Below, piece after piece: positions 32,546 through 41,272 of a DNA stretch of 64,000 nucleotides. The stretch comes from Bacillota bacterium (GTDB lineage Bacteria > Bacillota > UBA4882 > UBA8346), in NCBI GenBank assembly GCA_023410535.1, contig JAEYPR010000031.1, forward strand, positions 248,001 through 312,000. The letters run 5' to 3'. The notes below the pieces were generated by a model. The model searched no databases. It was given only the letters and a program-made list of their open reading frames with translations, and was not told the origin of the DNA. Numbering within the stretch: position 1 is the first letter of the stretch; each line of letters starts with the position of its first letter. The translations under genes were made by a program, and so were the position numbers.

Positions 32546-33256
32546 ATGTTGCAAATGACGGAGTTGTGCAAATTTTATCAGGACGGCGATGTTGAAGTGA
32601 AGGCGTTGAACGGCGTTTCGTTAACCATTGCCAAAGGACAGATGGTCGCGGTGATGGGGCCGTCCGGTTCCGGCAAGTCGACCTTCATGAACATCCTGGG
32701 GTGTTTAGATCAACCGACCTCCGGCTCGTATTGTTTGGGCGGGCGGGAGATCGCCAGGTTAGGACAACGGGAATTGTCCCATTTGCGCAATGAAGAGCTG
32801 GGATTTGTTTTTCAATCATTTAATCTTTTGCCGCGCTTATCCGCAGTTCAAAACGTCGAGTTACCGTTGATTTATGCCGGGGTTCCGACGCGGGAACGGA
32901 ATGAACGGGCGCAAGAAGCCTTAGCCCGCGTAGGATTGTCTCATCGAATGCATCACCGGCCGAAAGAGCTTTCCGGGGGGCAACAGCAACGGGTTGCGAT
33001 CGCCCGGGCACTGGTAAACCGGCCGTCATTAATCTTGGCCGACGAACCCACCGGCAATTTGGACTCGCAGGCCAGTGCGGAAGTGATGGCGCTCTTTCAA
33101 GAGTTGCACCGGAATGGGATTACGGTCGTATTGGTCACTCATGAACCGGACATTGCCGAATACACCGAACGGATCATTACGTTTCGCGACGGCAAGGTGA
33201 TTGCGGACGAGCCGATCCTGCAAAAACAAGCCGGCGAGAAGGTGGCTGTGTCATGA
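32546..33256 (+). CDS. MacB/LolD-type ABC transporter ATPase
   Basis: 236 aa. Walker A GPSGSGKSTFMNILG, Q-loop FVFQSFNLLPRLSA, signature LSGGQQQRVAIARAL, Walker B LILADEPTGNLDSQ and the switch His in VTHEPDIAEYT are all intact. The LDxPTSG and NLDSQ pattern marks the MacB/LolD/FtsE-like (type VII mechanotransmission) group. GGAGG precedes the ATG by 8 bases; the gene overlaps the permease by four bases. Powers the adaptor/permease complex. Confidence 0.93.
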   Translation: MLQMTELCKFYQDGDVEVKALNGVSLTIAKGQMVAVMGPSGSGKSTFMNILGCLDQPTSGSYCLGGREIARLGQRELSHLRNEELGFVFQSFNLLPRLSAVQNVELPLIYAGVPTRERNERAQEALARVGLSHRMHHRPKELSGGQQQRVAIARALVNRPSLILADEPTGNLDSQASAEVMALFQELHRNGITVVLVTHEPDIAEYTERIITFRDGKVIADEPILQKQAGEKVAVS

Positions 33257-34410
33257 AACTAACTGAAAATACAGCTATGGCCTTAAAAAACCTGCGCAAT
33301 AACAAAGCTCGTTCCTTCCTGACCATGTTAGGAATTATCATCGGGGTGGGCGCGGTGATTGCGATGGTCTCTTTGGGCGAAGGAGCCAAACAACAGATTA
33401 CCCAGAAGATCAACGAGATCGGTTCCAATCTCTTAATCGTCTCTCCGACCCGGAGCTATCCGAGCAGTATCAACAATAATACCGCCGATTTGCTCCGTGA
33501 TTCCGTAGATTATCTTGATGCGGTCGCTCCGGCGGTCCGGGGCGCTAAATTGGCGGAATTCGGCGACAAAAGTCTGGATACGAGCATCCTCGGCTGTACG
33601 CCTGATTATGCGAAAGTTCGCAATTATAAAGTGAGTTACGGTCGTTTCCTGACCGAGGAAGAAGTGACCGCGCGGCGACGAGTGGCGGTGATTGGCGCTT
33701 CAGTCGCCAACGAGTTGTTTCCCGGCCAAAATCCGTTGGGAGAGGAGATTAAACTGGGGAATGTCCGGTTGGAAGTGGTCGGAGTGTTGACCGCCAAAGG
33801 CCAAAGCGACACCATGGTGATGATGCCTCTCACCACGGCTCAGGAGCGGATCTTCGGCAATCGCAATCTGTCGGAGATCAGCATCCAGGTTCAAGGCGAA
33901 GCTTATGTTAATGCCGCTTTTGAACAAGTCCAAAAGGTATTATACGACGACCTGGAAGATAATGATAAATTTTCCGTCAACAATATGGCGGATGTCTTAG
34001 CCACCGCCCAGGAGATGACCGGAATTATGACGATGTTATTGGCGGGGATTGCCGGAGTGTCCTTAGTGGTTGGCGGGATCGGGATCATGAATATCATGCT
34101 GGTATCCGTGACTGAACGGATTCGGGAGATCGGCATCCGGAAAGCGATCGGGGCTCAACCGGAAGAGATTCTGATTCTCTTTCTGATTGAGGCGATCACG
34201 CTCAGTCTGGTCGGCGGGGTGATCGGGATCGTTTGCGGCGGCGGTTTAGCCCTGTTGTTCGGCAAGATCATCGGTTGGTCAATCACTGTTTCGGCTGCGG
34301 CGGTTTCCATCGCCTTTGTCTTTTCGGTAATGGTCGGATTATTCTTTGGGGTTTACCCGGCTTACAAGGCCAGCGGTTTAAATCCGATCGAAGCTTTACG
34401 GCACGATTAA
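33253..34410 (+). CDS. MacB-like ABC transporter permease (FtsX family)
   Basis: 385 aa. The order is N-terminal TM (SFLTMLGIIIGVGAVIAMVSLGEGAK), a large periplasmic domain (residues about 45-260), then three C-terminal TM helices ending PAYKASGLNPIEALRHD, the standard type VII ABC layout. Its start codon overlaps the ATPase stop (ATGA). With the MacA-like adaptor it should extrude peptides, macrolides or lipid-linked substrates through an outer-membrane channel; the substrate is not predictable. Confidence 0.93.
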   Translation: MKLTENTAMALKNLRNNKARSFLTMLGIIIGVGAVIAMVSLGEGAKQQITQKINEIGSNLLIVSPTRSYPSSINNNTADLLRDSVDYLDAVAPAVRGAKLAEFGDKSLDTSILGCTPDYAKVRNYKVSYGRFLTEEEVTARRRVAVIGASVANELFPGQNPLGEEIKLGNVRLEVVGVLTAKGQSDTMVMMPLTTAQERIFGNRNLSEISIQVQGEAYVNAAFEQVQKVLYDDLEDNDKFSVNNMADVLATAQEMTGIMTMLLAGIAGVSLVVGGIGIMNIMLVSVTERIREIGIRKAIGAQPEEILILFLIEAITLSLVGGVIGIVCGGGLALLFGKIIGWSITVSAAAVSIAFVFSVMVGLFFGVYPAYKASGLNPIEALRHD

Positions 34411-34420
34411 AATTTAGAAT

Positions 34421-34463
34421 AAAAAATGCTGCTCCCCTTTATTCTCTGGGAGCAGCATTTTTT
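34421..34463. terminator. Bidirectional terminator after the MacAB-like operon
   Basis: Long stem AAAAATGCTGCTCCC / GGGAGCAGCATTTTT with an 11-base loop and T-runs on both sides. It separates the efflux operon from the convergent CAP lipoprotein gene, which ends two bases further on. Confidence 0.88.
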
Positions 34464-34464
34464 A

Positions 34465-35094
34465 TTAGCGAAACCAATTAAACCATGACTGCCAGTTGTT
34501 TTTGGAGGGGGAGGCCTGCGGCTGACTGCTGGGTTGACTACTCGGTGCGGCAGTGGCCTGTTTTTTGGCCTGCGGAGCGCTCGTGTCGCTACTGGCTTCG
34601 CCTTTTAAAAAGATTTGGGTGAAATAATATTCGCCGCTTTTGTTTTTGACCACACCCATCCCGGTCAAGTTATAATTCCCTTCGATATTTTGCCGGTGTC
34701 CTTTACTGGCGATCCACCCTTTGACCGCATCAGTCGCCGGATCTTCCATGCCTTGGTTATAGGCGACGTTTTCGGAAGAAGCCTCATGTTTGACTCCGGT
34801 CGCTTTCATCCGTTGATCATATCCATCATGACCGAAAGGAACAGATCCTTTCGCCATGTCGTCGCTGTGTTTGCGGCACTGATCCACGATGCGGTTGTCG
34901 AGCTCCAAAGGGGCGAGGCCTTTAGATACCCGGTAATCATTGATCTGCATAAAAGCGTTCTTTTCGATCGGGTTTAAATAATCCTCCGCCGGAACGCCGC
35001 TCTGTTGTTTGCGGTCCGGGCAACCGGTGATCAGGAAGAGCGCTGCGACCAAAACGGCCCAAAGGGACAGTTGATGCGTTAGCTTTTGTTTCAT
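34465..35094 (-). CDS. CAP/SCP-domain lipoprotein
   Basis: About 209 aa. A lipoprotein signal ends in FLITGC. The CAP domain spans about residues 45-165: INDYRVSKGLAPLELDNRIVDQCRKHSDDMA, FGHDGYDQRM, SENVAYN and SKGHRQNIEGNYNLTGMGV, with the conserved His residues and Glu. A Ser/Gln/Pro tail follows. CAP proteins of bacteria (YkwD-like) are extracytoplasmic and mostly uncharacterised. I use the ATG at 35094 behind CAGGTG. It is monocistronic. Confidence 0.88.
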   Translation of the reverse strand: MKQKLTHQLSLWAVLVAALFLITGCPDRKQQSGVPAEDYLNPIEKNAFMQINDYRVSKGLAPLELDNRIVDQCRKHSDDMAKGSVPFGHDGYDQRMKATGVKHEASSENVAYNQGMEDPATDAVKGWIASKGHRQNIEGNYNLTGMGVVKNKSGEYYFTQIFLKGEASSDTSAPQAKKQATAAPSSQPSSQPQASPSKNNWQSWFNWFR

Positions 35095-35195
35095 GGCGTT
35101 CACCTGTTTTGTTTATTTTGGTGAAATTAGCATAGGGAGTTTTACACAGAATATACCTGGAACACTATAACAAATCATTTCCGTGCGATTCGCAA

Positions 35196-35231
35196 AAAAA
35201 AGAACCCAAGGCTACGGCCGGGTTCTTTTTT
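35196..35231 (-). terminator. Terminator of the MFS drug transporter gene
   Basis: Stem AAAAAAGAACCC / GGGTTCTTTTTT (12 bp) with a 12-base loop, 16 bases downstream of the MFS stop codon; T-runs in both orientations. Confidence 0.85.
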
Positions 35232-35246
35232 GGTCGCCAATACCAA

Positions 35247-36716
35247 TTAGGCGATATTCTCCTCCGAAAGCTCGTCCACAGTTGCGCGTTTTTTAAAACG
35301 TTGGTTATACAGCCGGTAAGCGGTGAGGAATGCGCCGAACAAGCAGATCAGTCCGGCGGTGAGATAGACATAGTGCATTCCATAGATAAAAACGTCGTCG
35401 CGCCCGGGAATGTAGTCGGCCACTCTGTAGCCGAGCTGGGCGCTCATCCGGTTGTACAATAACGAGGTTGAAAGGGTGATTCCAAAGACCATGCCCAGAT
35501 TACGGATGAGCGCATTGACGCCGCCGGCGATTCCTAACTTATGTTTGGGAACAGTCGACATGATCAGGGAAGTGTTAGGCGATTGGAACAGGCCGTTTCC
35601 TAACGACAGCACGGCAAGGAAGCCGGCCATCAAAGCCAAATGGGAGTGTTCGGTTAAAGATGACATTAAAAACAGTCCGGCGCTGCCAAAGAGCAAACCG
35701 AACAGCGTCAGCACCTCGGATCCGATCTTATCGGAGAGATAACCGCTGATTGGCGCGACGACTACCATGATCAACGGCATCACCATCATATAAAAACCGG
35801 TAATCTCCGGGGTCAGCTTCATCACATCCTGAAGATAGAACGGGAGAATGATATTGGAGGAACTGATGGCGATAAACGAGATGAATCCGGTAAAAATGCT
35901 CAACGAGAACAGCCGGTTTTGAAAGATTGACAGTTGGAGGATTGGGGCTTTGACCCTGCCTTCCAGCATTAAAAATCCGCTGAAGGCGATCACGGATAAA
36001 ATCATCCCGCCAATAATCAGAGGATGATCAAAACCGACCGTCTGCCCTTGGGTCAGGCTACCAAAAAGGGCGACAATCGCCACCATGAACAGAGATGCCC
36101 CGGCCAGATCCACCGGTTCTTTTTGAAAGGGGCCGTCGTGGTTAAGGTTTTTTTGACTCCAAATCCATGCAAACAAACCGATCGGAATATTGATCAAAAA
36201 GATATATTGCCAACTCAACGAAGCGACGATAATGCCGCCCAACGGCGGGCCAACCATGGTTCCCAAAGCGACTGCGGCGCCGGAGGTCCCCAAGGCTCTG
36301 CCGCGTTCGTGAGGCGGGAACACTTGGGTAATTATTCCTTGATTGGTAGACATGGTTCCCGCTGCGCCGATGGCCTGGATCACCCGGGCGAAGATCAGCA
36401 CGGGCAAGGTGGTGGAGATGCCGCAAAGCAAGGAACCAACGGTAAAGCAGGCCATTCCGAAACGAAAGATGCGCATCTTGCCGAAGATATCGCCCAAGCG
36501 ACCGAACAGTAGAATCGAAGCGCAGATAATAATGAGATAGCTGGTAACCACCCATTCAATCGCCGCCATGGAGACGGACAGCTTATGGGCCATCTCCGGC
36601 AAGGCGACATTAACAATGCTACTGTCCAAGGTCGCCATAAAGGTTAAGGTAATCACATTAAACAAAATCAGCCAGCGATTTTTAAAGATTGCTTCTGAGC
36701 GGGTTCCTGTTTCCAT
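35247..36716 (-). CDS. MFS multidrug transporter, EmrB/QacA (DHA2, 14-TM) type
   Basis: 489 aa with about 14 hydrophobic segments. Motif A is GRLGDIFGKMRIF after TM2, the DHA2 motif D1 is in LDSSIVNVALPEMA of TM1, and motif C is GPPLGGIIVASLSWQYIFLINIPIG. It would export drugs or metabolites by proton antiport. GGAGG precedes the ATG. It follows the two ABC exporter genes by 30 bases and shares their direction, so it is likely the last gene of a MarR-controlled efflux operon. Confidence 0.92.
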   Translation of the reverse strand: METGTRSEAIFKNRWLILFNVITLTFMATLDSSIVNVALPEMAHKLSVSMAAIEWVVTSYLIIICASILLFGRLGDIFGKMRIFRFGMACFTVGSLLCGISTTLPVLIFARVIQAIGAAGTMSTNQGIITQVFPPHERGRALGTSGAAVALGTMVGPPLGGIIVASLSWQYIFLINIPIGLFAWIWSQKNLNHDGPFQKEPVDLAGASLFMVAIVALFGSLTQGQTVGFDHPLIIGGMILSVIAFSGFLMLEGRVKAPILQLSIFQNRLFSLSIFTGFISFIAISSSNIILPFYLQDVMKLTPEITGFYMMVMPLIMVVVAPISGYLSDKIGSEVLTLFGLLFGSAGLFLMSSLTEHSHLALMAGFLAVLSLGNGLFQSPNTSLIMSTVPKHKLGIAGGVNALIRNLGMVFGITLSTSLLYNRMSAQLGYRVADYIPGRDDVFIYGMHYVYLTAGLICLFGAFLTAYRLYNQRFKKRATVDELSEENIA

Positions 36717-36746
36717 GAGTTCCTCCGGTAATCATGATGGTTGGGA

Positions 36747-38603
36747 TTAATTTTCCTTAGCAAACTGGGTTGTATACAACTGATGATAGAATCCGCCCTT
36801 TTCCAGCAGTTGATGGTGATTGCCCCGTTCGACAATGCTGCCGTCGCGAATCACCAAAATTTGATCGGCCTCGCGAATGGTGGAGAGGCGGTGAGCAATG
36901 ACAAAACTGGTCCGGCCTTTCATCAGCTCCAACATGGCGGCTTGAATATGCATCTCGGTCCGGGTATCCACGCTGCTGGTCGCTTCGTCCAAGATCAGAA
37001 CCGCGGGATCGGCCAGGATCGCCCGGGCGATGGTTAGCAGTTGGCGTTGACCTTGACTGAGATTGCCTCCGTCTTCCGTCAGGACCGTGTCGTACCCCTT
37101 GGGTAACCGTTCGATAAACGGATGAGCGTTAGCCAGCCGCGCCGCGGTTTCCACCTCGGCGTCGCTCGCCGCCAACCGGCCGTAACGGATGTTTTCGCGG
37201 ACCGTTTCCGAAAAGAGATAGGTATCCTGGAGCACAATCCCCAACGAACGGCGGAGACTGTCCTTGGCCAAACTCCGGATCTCCCGGCCGTCAATGGTGA
37301 TCGAACCTTGATCGACATCATAAAACCGGGTGAGTAGGTTAACAATGGTTGTCTTGCCGGCGCCGGTCGGGCCGATTAAGGCAATGGTCTGCCCGGGAAT
37401 GGCGTGGAGATCGATATTTTTTAAGATGGTCCGGTCAGGCTGGTAACCAAAGCTGACATTTTCAAAGACCACCGCGCCGGCAACGGCTTTGAGCGGATAA
37501 GCCTGTTCGGAATCGGTGATTTCGGGCGTTTCGTCCATTACTTCAAAAACCCGCTCCGCTCCGGCGATGGCCGCTTGAATCATGTTGAACTGGTTGGCGA
37601 TTTCGTTAATGGGACGGCCAAATTGCTTTGAATAATTTAAAAAGCTGGCGATCACGCCGACGGTGATGAACCCCTTCAGCGCCATCCAACCGCCCGCTCC
37701 GGCGATCACGGCGAAGCTTAGGTTGTTAACGGCGTTCATTAACGGCGGAATCACCCCGGCGAAGATTTGAGCGCGAATTCCGGCTTGCGTCAGGTTCCGG
37801 CTGATCTGATTGAAATGAGCAATCGCCTCGGCCTCGTGCCGGAACGCTTTGACGACCCGCTGACCGGAGACAGTCTCCTCGATATAACCGTTCAACTCGC
37901 CCAGTTCCTTTTGTTGGGCGCTAAAATATTTCCGGGTCCAACCCGCGATCTTGGCAGTCAGCCCCATGCCGATCGGGACGGAAAGTAAGCTACATAAAGT
38001 TAATAACGGGCTTAAGGCGATCATCAGCGATAACGAACCGACGACCGTGATTAAACTGGCGAACACTTGCGTGACGCTTTGGTTTAAGGTGGTGTTGATG
38101 TTTTCGACATCATTGGTCAAGCGGCTCATCAGTTCCCCATGGGGCTGCCGGTCAAAAAAACGGACCGACAAGGTCTGGAGTTTGCCGAAAAGATCGTTAC
38201 GAAGTTGATTAACGGTTTTTTGGGCCACTCCGACCATGAGATAGGTCTGAATCCAGGTAAATAAGGCGTTTAAGGCATACACTCCCGCCATTAGGGCGAT
38301 GATCGCCGTCAGCCCCGTAAAATTGACGCGGCCTGTTCCGGCAACCATATTATCGATCGCCCGGCCGATCAGAAACGGCCCGGCTAAGGCGGCCAGCGAG
38401 CTTGCCAGCACCATTAGAAAAATCAGCAACAACGCTTTTTTCTGCAGGCTAAGGTAAGCCCATAAACGGAGCAAGGTTACCCAAGTGTTTTTGGCCTTCG
38501 CTTTTGGACCGAGGTAGGTCGGACCGTTTGGCCCGCCTCCCATTCCCGGAGGACGGGTCGGCATGCCGGGCGCGGTTTGGCGGGAACGCAAATCATTGGC
38601 CAT
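36747..38603 (-). CDS. ABC exporter half-transporter, heterodimer subunit B
   Basis: 618 aa: six-helix exporter core then a nucleotide-binding domain with Walker A LIGPTGAGKTT, signature LSQGQRQLLTIARAI, Walker B AVLILDEATSS and switch His IAHRLST. The N-terminal extension (RQTAPGMPTRPPGMGGG) is typical of the YheH/BmrD-like partner. The signature starts LSQGQ and Walker B is followed by Glu, so this subunit carries the competent catalytic Glu. It starts directly at the partner's stop codon. Confidence 0.93.
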   Translation of the reverse strand: MANDLRSRQTAPGMPTRPPGMGGGPNGPTYLGPKAKAKNTWVTLLRLWAYLSLQKKALLLIFLMVLASSLAALAGPFLIGRAIDNMVAGTGRVNFTGLTAIIALMAGVYALNALFTWIQTYLMVGVAQKTVNQLRNDLFGKLQTLSVRFFDRQPHGELMSRLTNDVENINTTLNQSVTQVFASLITVVGSLSLMIALSPLLTLCSLLSVPIGMGLTAKIAGWTRKYFSAQQKELGELNGYIEETVSGQRVVKAFRHEAEAIAHFNQISRNLTQAGIRAQIFAGVIPPLMNAVNNLSFAVIAGAGGWMALKGFITVGVIASFLNYSKQFGRPINEIANQFNMIQAAIAGAERVFEVMDETPEITDSEQAYPLKAVAGAVVFENVSFGYQPDRTILKNIDLHAIPGQTIALIGPTGAGKTTIVNLLTRFYDVDQGSITIDGREIRSLAKDSLRRSLGIVLQDTYLFSETVRENIRYGRLAASDAEVETAARLANAHPFIERLPKGYDTVLTEDGGNLSQGQRQLLTIARAILADPAVLILDEATSSVDTRTEMHIQAAMLELMKGRTSFVIAHRLSTIREADQILVIRDGSIVERGNHHQLLEKGGFYHQLYTTQFAKEN

Positions 38604-40337
38604 TTAGACAACCTCCTCCACGCCCATTTGCGAGCGGTAGATATCTTGATATACGGCGCTTTCTTGCAAAAGCTGCCGATGGGTGCCGATCGCGGCAATC
38701 GCGCCGTCTTCGAGCACGATAATTTTATCGGCTGCCATCACCGAACTGATCCGTTGGGCAACCACCAGACAGGTAGTGCGGGGCATGTTTTTAAGCGCGC
38801 GCCGGATCCGGGCTTCGGTTCCTAAGTCAACCGCGCTGGTGCTGTCATCGAAGATTAGGATCAACGGCTGGCGGACCAAGGCGCGCGCGATCGACAATCG
38901 CTGTTTTTGGCCGCCGGAAAGATTCACGCCGCGTTGACTTAAGTTAGTTTGATAACCGTCGCTCAGTTGCCGGATGAACTCATCGGCTTGGGCGGCTTGG
39001 GCAGCCGCGACGACCGCGGCTTCGCTCGCGTCGGTCCGGCCCCAGCGGATATTCTCAATGACAGTGCCGCTAAACAAGATCGACTCTTGCGGCACGGCTC
39101 CGATTTTCTGCCGGAGTTCATCTAAGGTAATGGCGCGCACATCGGTGCCGTCGATTAGAATCCGGCCTTCGGTCACGTCGTAAAAACGGGGCAGCAAATT
39201 GACCAAGGTCGACTTGCCGGAACCGGTGGCGCCAAGAATCGCCACAGTTTCCCCGGGTAACGCTTCGAAACTGATCTGCCGGAGCACCGGCGCCCCGCTG
39301 GCGCCGGGGTAACGAAAACTGACATTTTCAAAACGGATCCGGCCTTGCTTAATCGCGTCCGGGACGGGAACGGCGGGATCGGTGATATCGACCCCTACCG
39401 CCAATACTTCTTGAATCCGTTCCGCCGACGCTTTGGCCCGGGAGACCATCATCAACATAAAGCCGACCATCATCAACGCAAACAGGATCTGCGTCATATA
39501 GTTGATCAGCGCCATAATCTGTCCGACGGCAATTCCGCCTTGGTTTACTTTGATCCCTCCGAACCAGACCACCGCGATCAGGCTGAAGTTCATCACCAAC
39601 ACCATCACCGGCATGGTCAACCCGACCATCCTGCCGGCTTTGACGGCAATGACGGTTAAATCGGCATTGGCCTTGGCAAAACGTTGCTGCTCATAATCGG
39701 CCCGGACGAATGCTTTCACCACCCGGACTCCGGCCAAATTTTCGCGGATCACGGTATTGACCCGGTCCAAGCGTCGTTGGACCGCACCGAAAAGCGGAAA
39801 GCCTTTGGTGATGATCATTCCCAAAATCGTACCCAGCAACGGAATGGCGATTAGCAGCACGCTCGCCATCTGAGGATCGATTGTTAACGCCATGATGATA
39901 CCGCCGATACATAACAAAGGCGCCCGAACCAGTGAACGCAGCATAATTAAGACGACGTTTTGCACCTGGACCACGTCGTTGGTCAACCGGGTGATCAGGG
40001 AAGCGGTTGGGAAACGGTCCAGATTGTGAAAGGAGAACGCTTGGATCCGGGTGAACAGGTCGGTCCGGAGGTCGGCCCCGAAGTTTTGCGAGGCGATACT
40101 TGAAAAGATGGTGCACCCGAATCCGCCCAACATGCCGATGCCGGCAACGGCGATCATAAGTAGACCGGTCTCAAGGACCAACTGATAATTGTGGGAAAAA
40201 ATCCCCTGGTCGACGATGCGGGACATCAAGGCCGGTTGCAACAGGTCCATCGCCACCTCCAACACCATGGCGAGCGGCGCCAACACAGTTACTTTCCAAT
40301 AAGGCTTCAGATAAGAGCGAAGTTTTACTTTGGCCAC
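38604..40337 (-). CDS. ABC exporter half-transporter, heterodimer subunit A
   Basis: 577 aa: six TM helices then an NBD with Walker A ILGATGSGKST, signature LSGGQKQRLSIARAL, Walker B LILIFDDSTSAVD and switch position VAQRISS. The Walker B Glu is replaced by Asp and the switch His by Gln, which is the degenerate-site pattern of heterodimeric exporters such as BmrCD; the partner downstream supplies the canonical residues. Starts at GTG behind AAGGAG. A MarR-like half operator lies just upstream, and marR itself is 300 bases further upstream. Confidence 0.93.
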   Translation of the reverse strand: MAKVKLRSYLKPYWKVTVLAPLAMVLEVAMDLLQPALMSRIVDQGIFSHNYQLVLETGLLMIAVAGIGMLGGFGCTIFSSIASQNFGADLRTDLFTRIQAFSFHNLDRFPTASLITRLTNDVVQVQNVVLIMLRSLVRAPLLCIGGIIMALTIDPQMASVLLIAIPLLGTILGMIITKGFPLFGAVQRRLDRVNTVIRENLAGVRVVKAFVRADYEQQRFAKANADLTVIAVKAGRMVGLTMPVMVLVMNFSLIAVVWFGGIKVNQGGIAVGQIMALINYMTQILFALMMVGFMLMMVSRAKASAERIQEVLAVGVDITDPAVPVPDAIKQGRIRFENVSFRYPGASGAPVLRQISFEALPGETVAILGATGSGKSTLVNLLPRFYDVTEGRILIDGTDVRAITLDELRQKIGAVPQESILFSGTVIENIRWGRTDASEAAVVAAAQAAQADEFIRQLSDGYQTNLSQRGVNLSGGQKQRLSIARALVRQPLILIFDDSTSAVDLGTEARIRRALKNMPRTTCLVVAQRISSVMAADKIIVLEDGAIAAIGTHRQLLQESAVYQDIYRSQMGVEEVV

Positions 40338-40362
40338 GAAACGGATACTCCTTTGATATTTT

Positions 40363-40374
40363 GTTGACTAACTA
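40363..40374 (-). promoter_or_regulatory. Candidate MarR site in front of the ABC exporter genes
   Basis: GTTGACTAACTA matches 11 of 12 bases of the right part of the palindrome in front of marR (GTTGACTAATTA). The left arm is not conserved, so it may be a weaker site. Confidence 0.45.
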
Positions 40375-40375
40375 C

Positions 40376-40612
40376 CTAGAAAATACGCTGAACGCGCTTC
40401 TGTCCACCCAGACCTGAAGATCTGGGCTAAGTTAAAACCGGTCTCAAGCCCTGGCTGGGTGGTGCTTCGAAGCTTTACTGAGCCCTGGAGGGGCTTTCGA
40501 ATGATTTTATATACCTAGCCCTGTCGTTTACGGCTGGGCGAGATTGGCACCACCACCTAGCCTCATTTTCATAATTCGCTTGCGCGAGCGGTAGCTAGCG
40601 TGGACGACTACT
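40376..40612 (+). repeat. Dispersed structured element, copy 1
   Basis: This stretch between marR and the ABC genes is matched, in inverse orientation, by 54690-54917. Shared blocks include GCGCTTCTGTCC, AAAACCGGTCTCAAGCCC, GGGTGGTGCTTCGAAG, GTCGTTTACGGCT and CACCACCA. Internal hairpins: CCCAGACCT/AGATCTGGG, AGCCC/GGGCT pairs and the GTCG-TTTA-CGGC stem. No ORF. It accounts for nearly all of the 301-base gap. Confidence 0.85.
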
Positions 40613-40638
40613 TCCTAAGTTTCTGGGACCGATCGTCG

Positions 40639-41082
40639 CTACTTTGGTGAACAATTTAATTGAAGGTTATCGCGCATCTGAAGTAAAAAACGGCGCATTA
40701 GGGCTTTATCGGTATCGTTAAAACCGGTAAAACAAGCTTCGCTTAATTGGTCGATCGTCGTGCGGGCTTTTTTGGCGGTTGCAACCCCTTTGGGAGTGAT
40801 GAAAACCCGGGTGACCCGGAGATCGGCGGAGTCGGGGCGACGTTCAATCAGACCGGCTTTTTCCATCCGGCGTAAGGTGACGGTGATCGTGGCCGCCTTC
40901 ACGCCGCTGGCGTCGGCAAACTCCTTTTGGGTGCGTCCGTCGCGGTGGATCAGCATGAAGAGGATTCGGGGCTGGCCGGGGTAGAGATTGAACTGGTTAA
41001 GCAGCTCTTGGGTGCGGTTATGGTGCATTCGAATGACTTGGCTCAATAAAAACTCCAGCGATTCATTTTCAAATGGATTCAT
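40639..41082 (-). CDS. MarR-family regulator of the multidrug export locus
   Basis: 147 aa, complete winged-helix: ILFMLIHRDGRTQKEFADASGVKAATITVTLRRMEKAGLIERRPDSADLRVTRVFITPKG, with the recognition helix at KAATITVTLRRM and the Asp-Leu-Arg wing. GAGGGAG precedes the ATG. It is first in a run of same-strand genes (marR, two ABC subunits, MFS) although a dispersed element intervenes. A perfect dyad just upstream indicates autoregulation; ligand binding would derepress the pumps. Confidence 0.9.
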   Translation of the reverse strand: MNPFENESLEFLLSQVIRMHHNRTQELLNQFNLYPGQPRILFMLIHRDGRTQKEFADASGVKAATITVTLRRMEKAGLIERRPDSADLRVTRVFITPKGVATAKKARTTIDQLSEACFTGFNDTDKALMRRFLLQMRDNLQLNCSPK

Positions 41083-41103
41083 TTGAACTCCCTCGAATCG
41101 AAT

Positions 41104-41121
41104 TAATTAGTTGACTAATTA
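41104..41121 (-). promoter_or_regulatory. MarR operator upstream of marR
   Basis: TAATTAG-TTGA-CTAATTA, a perfect 7-bp inverted repeat with MarR-type size and AT-richness, 22 bases before the marR start. The related half site at 40363 supports the assignment. Confidence 0.65.
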
Positions 41122-41272
41122 TCTTTATCATAATGCTTTCCAGCAGATTCGACAAGAGGGGTGCGTCAGGTTTAAAAACTTTGCAACAATTGCGCCGGAT
41201 CCGGGTAAAACTAACCCCTCGGCGCTTGGGCGACAACCGAGGGGGTGTAAGTGGATTAATTCAAACCGGCGC

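Noticed and set aside
36024..36512. Long + strand open frame opposite the MFS transporter
   Set aside because: Shadow of a GC-rich gene on the other strand; no family motif, no SD and Gln/His/Gly-rich low-complexity sequence.
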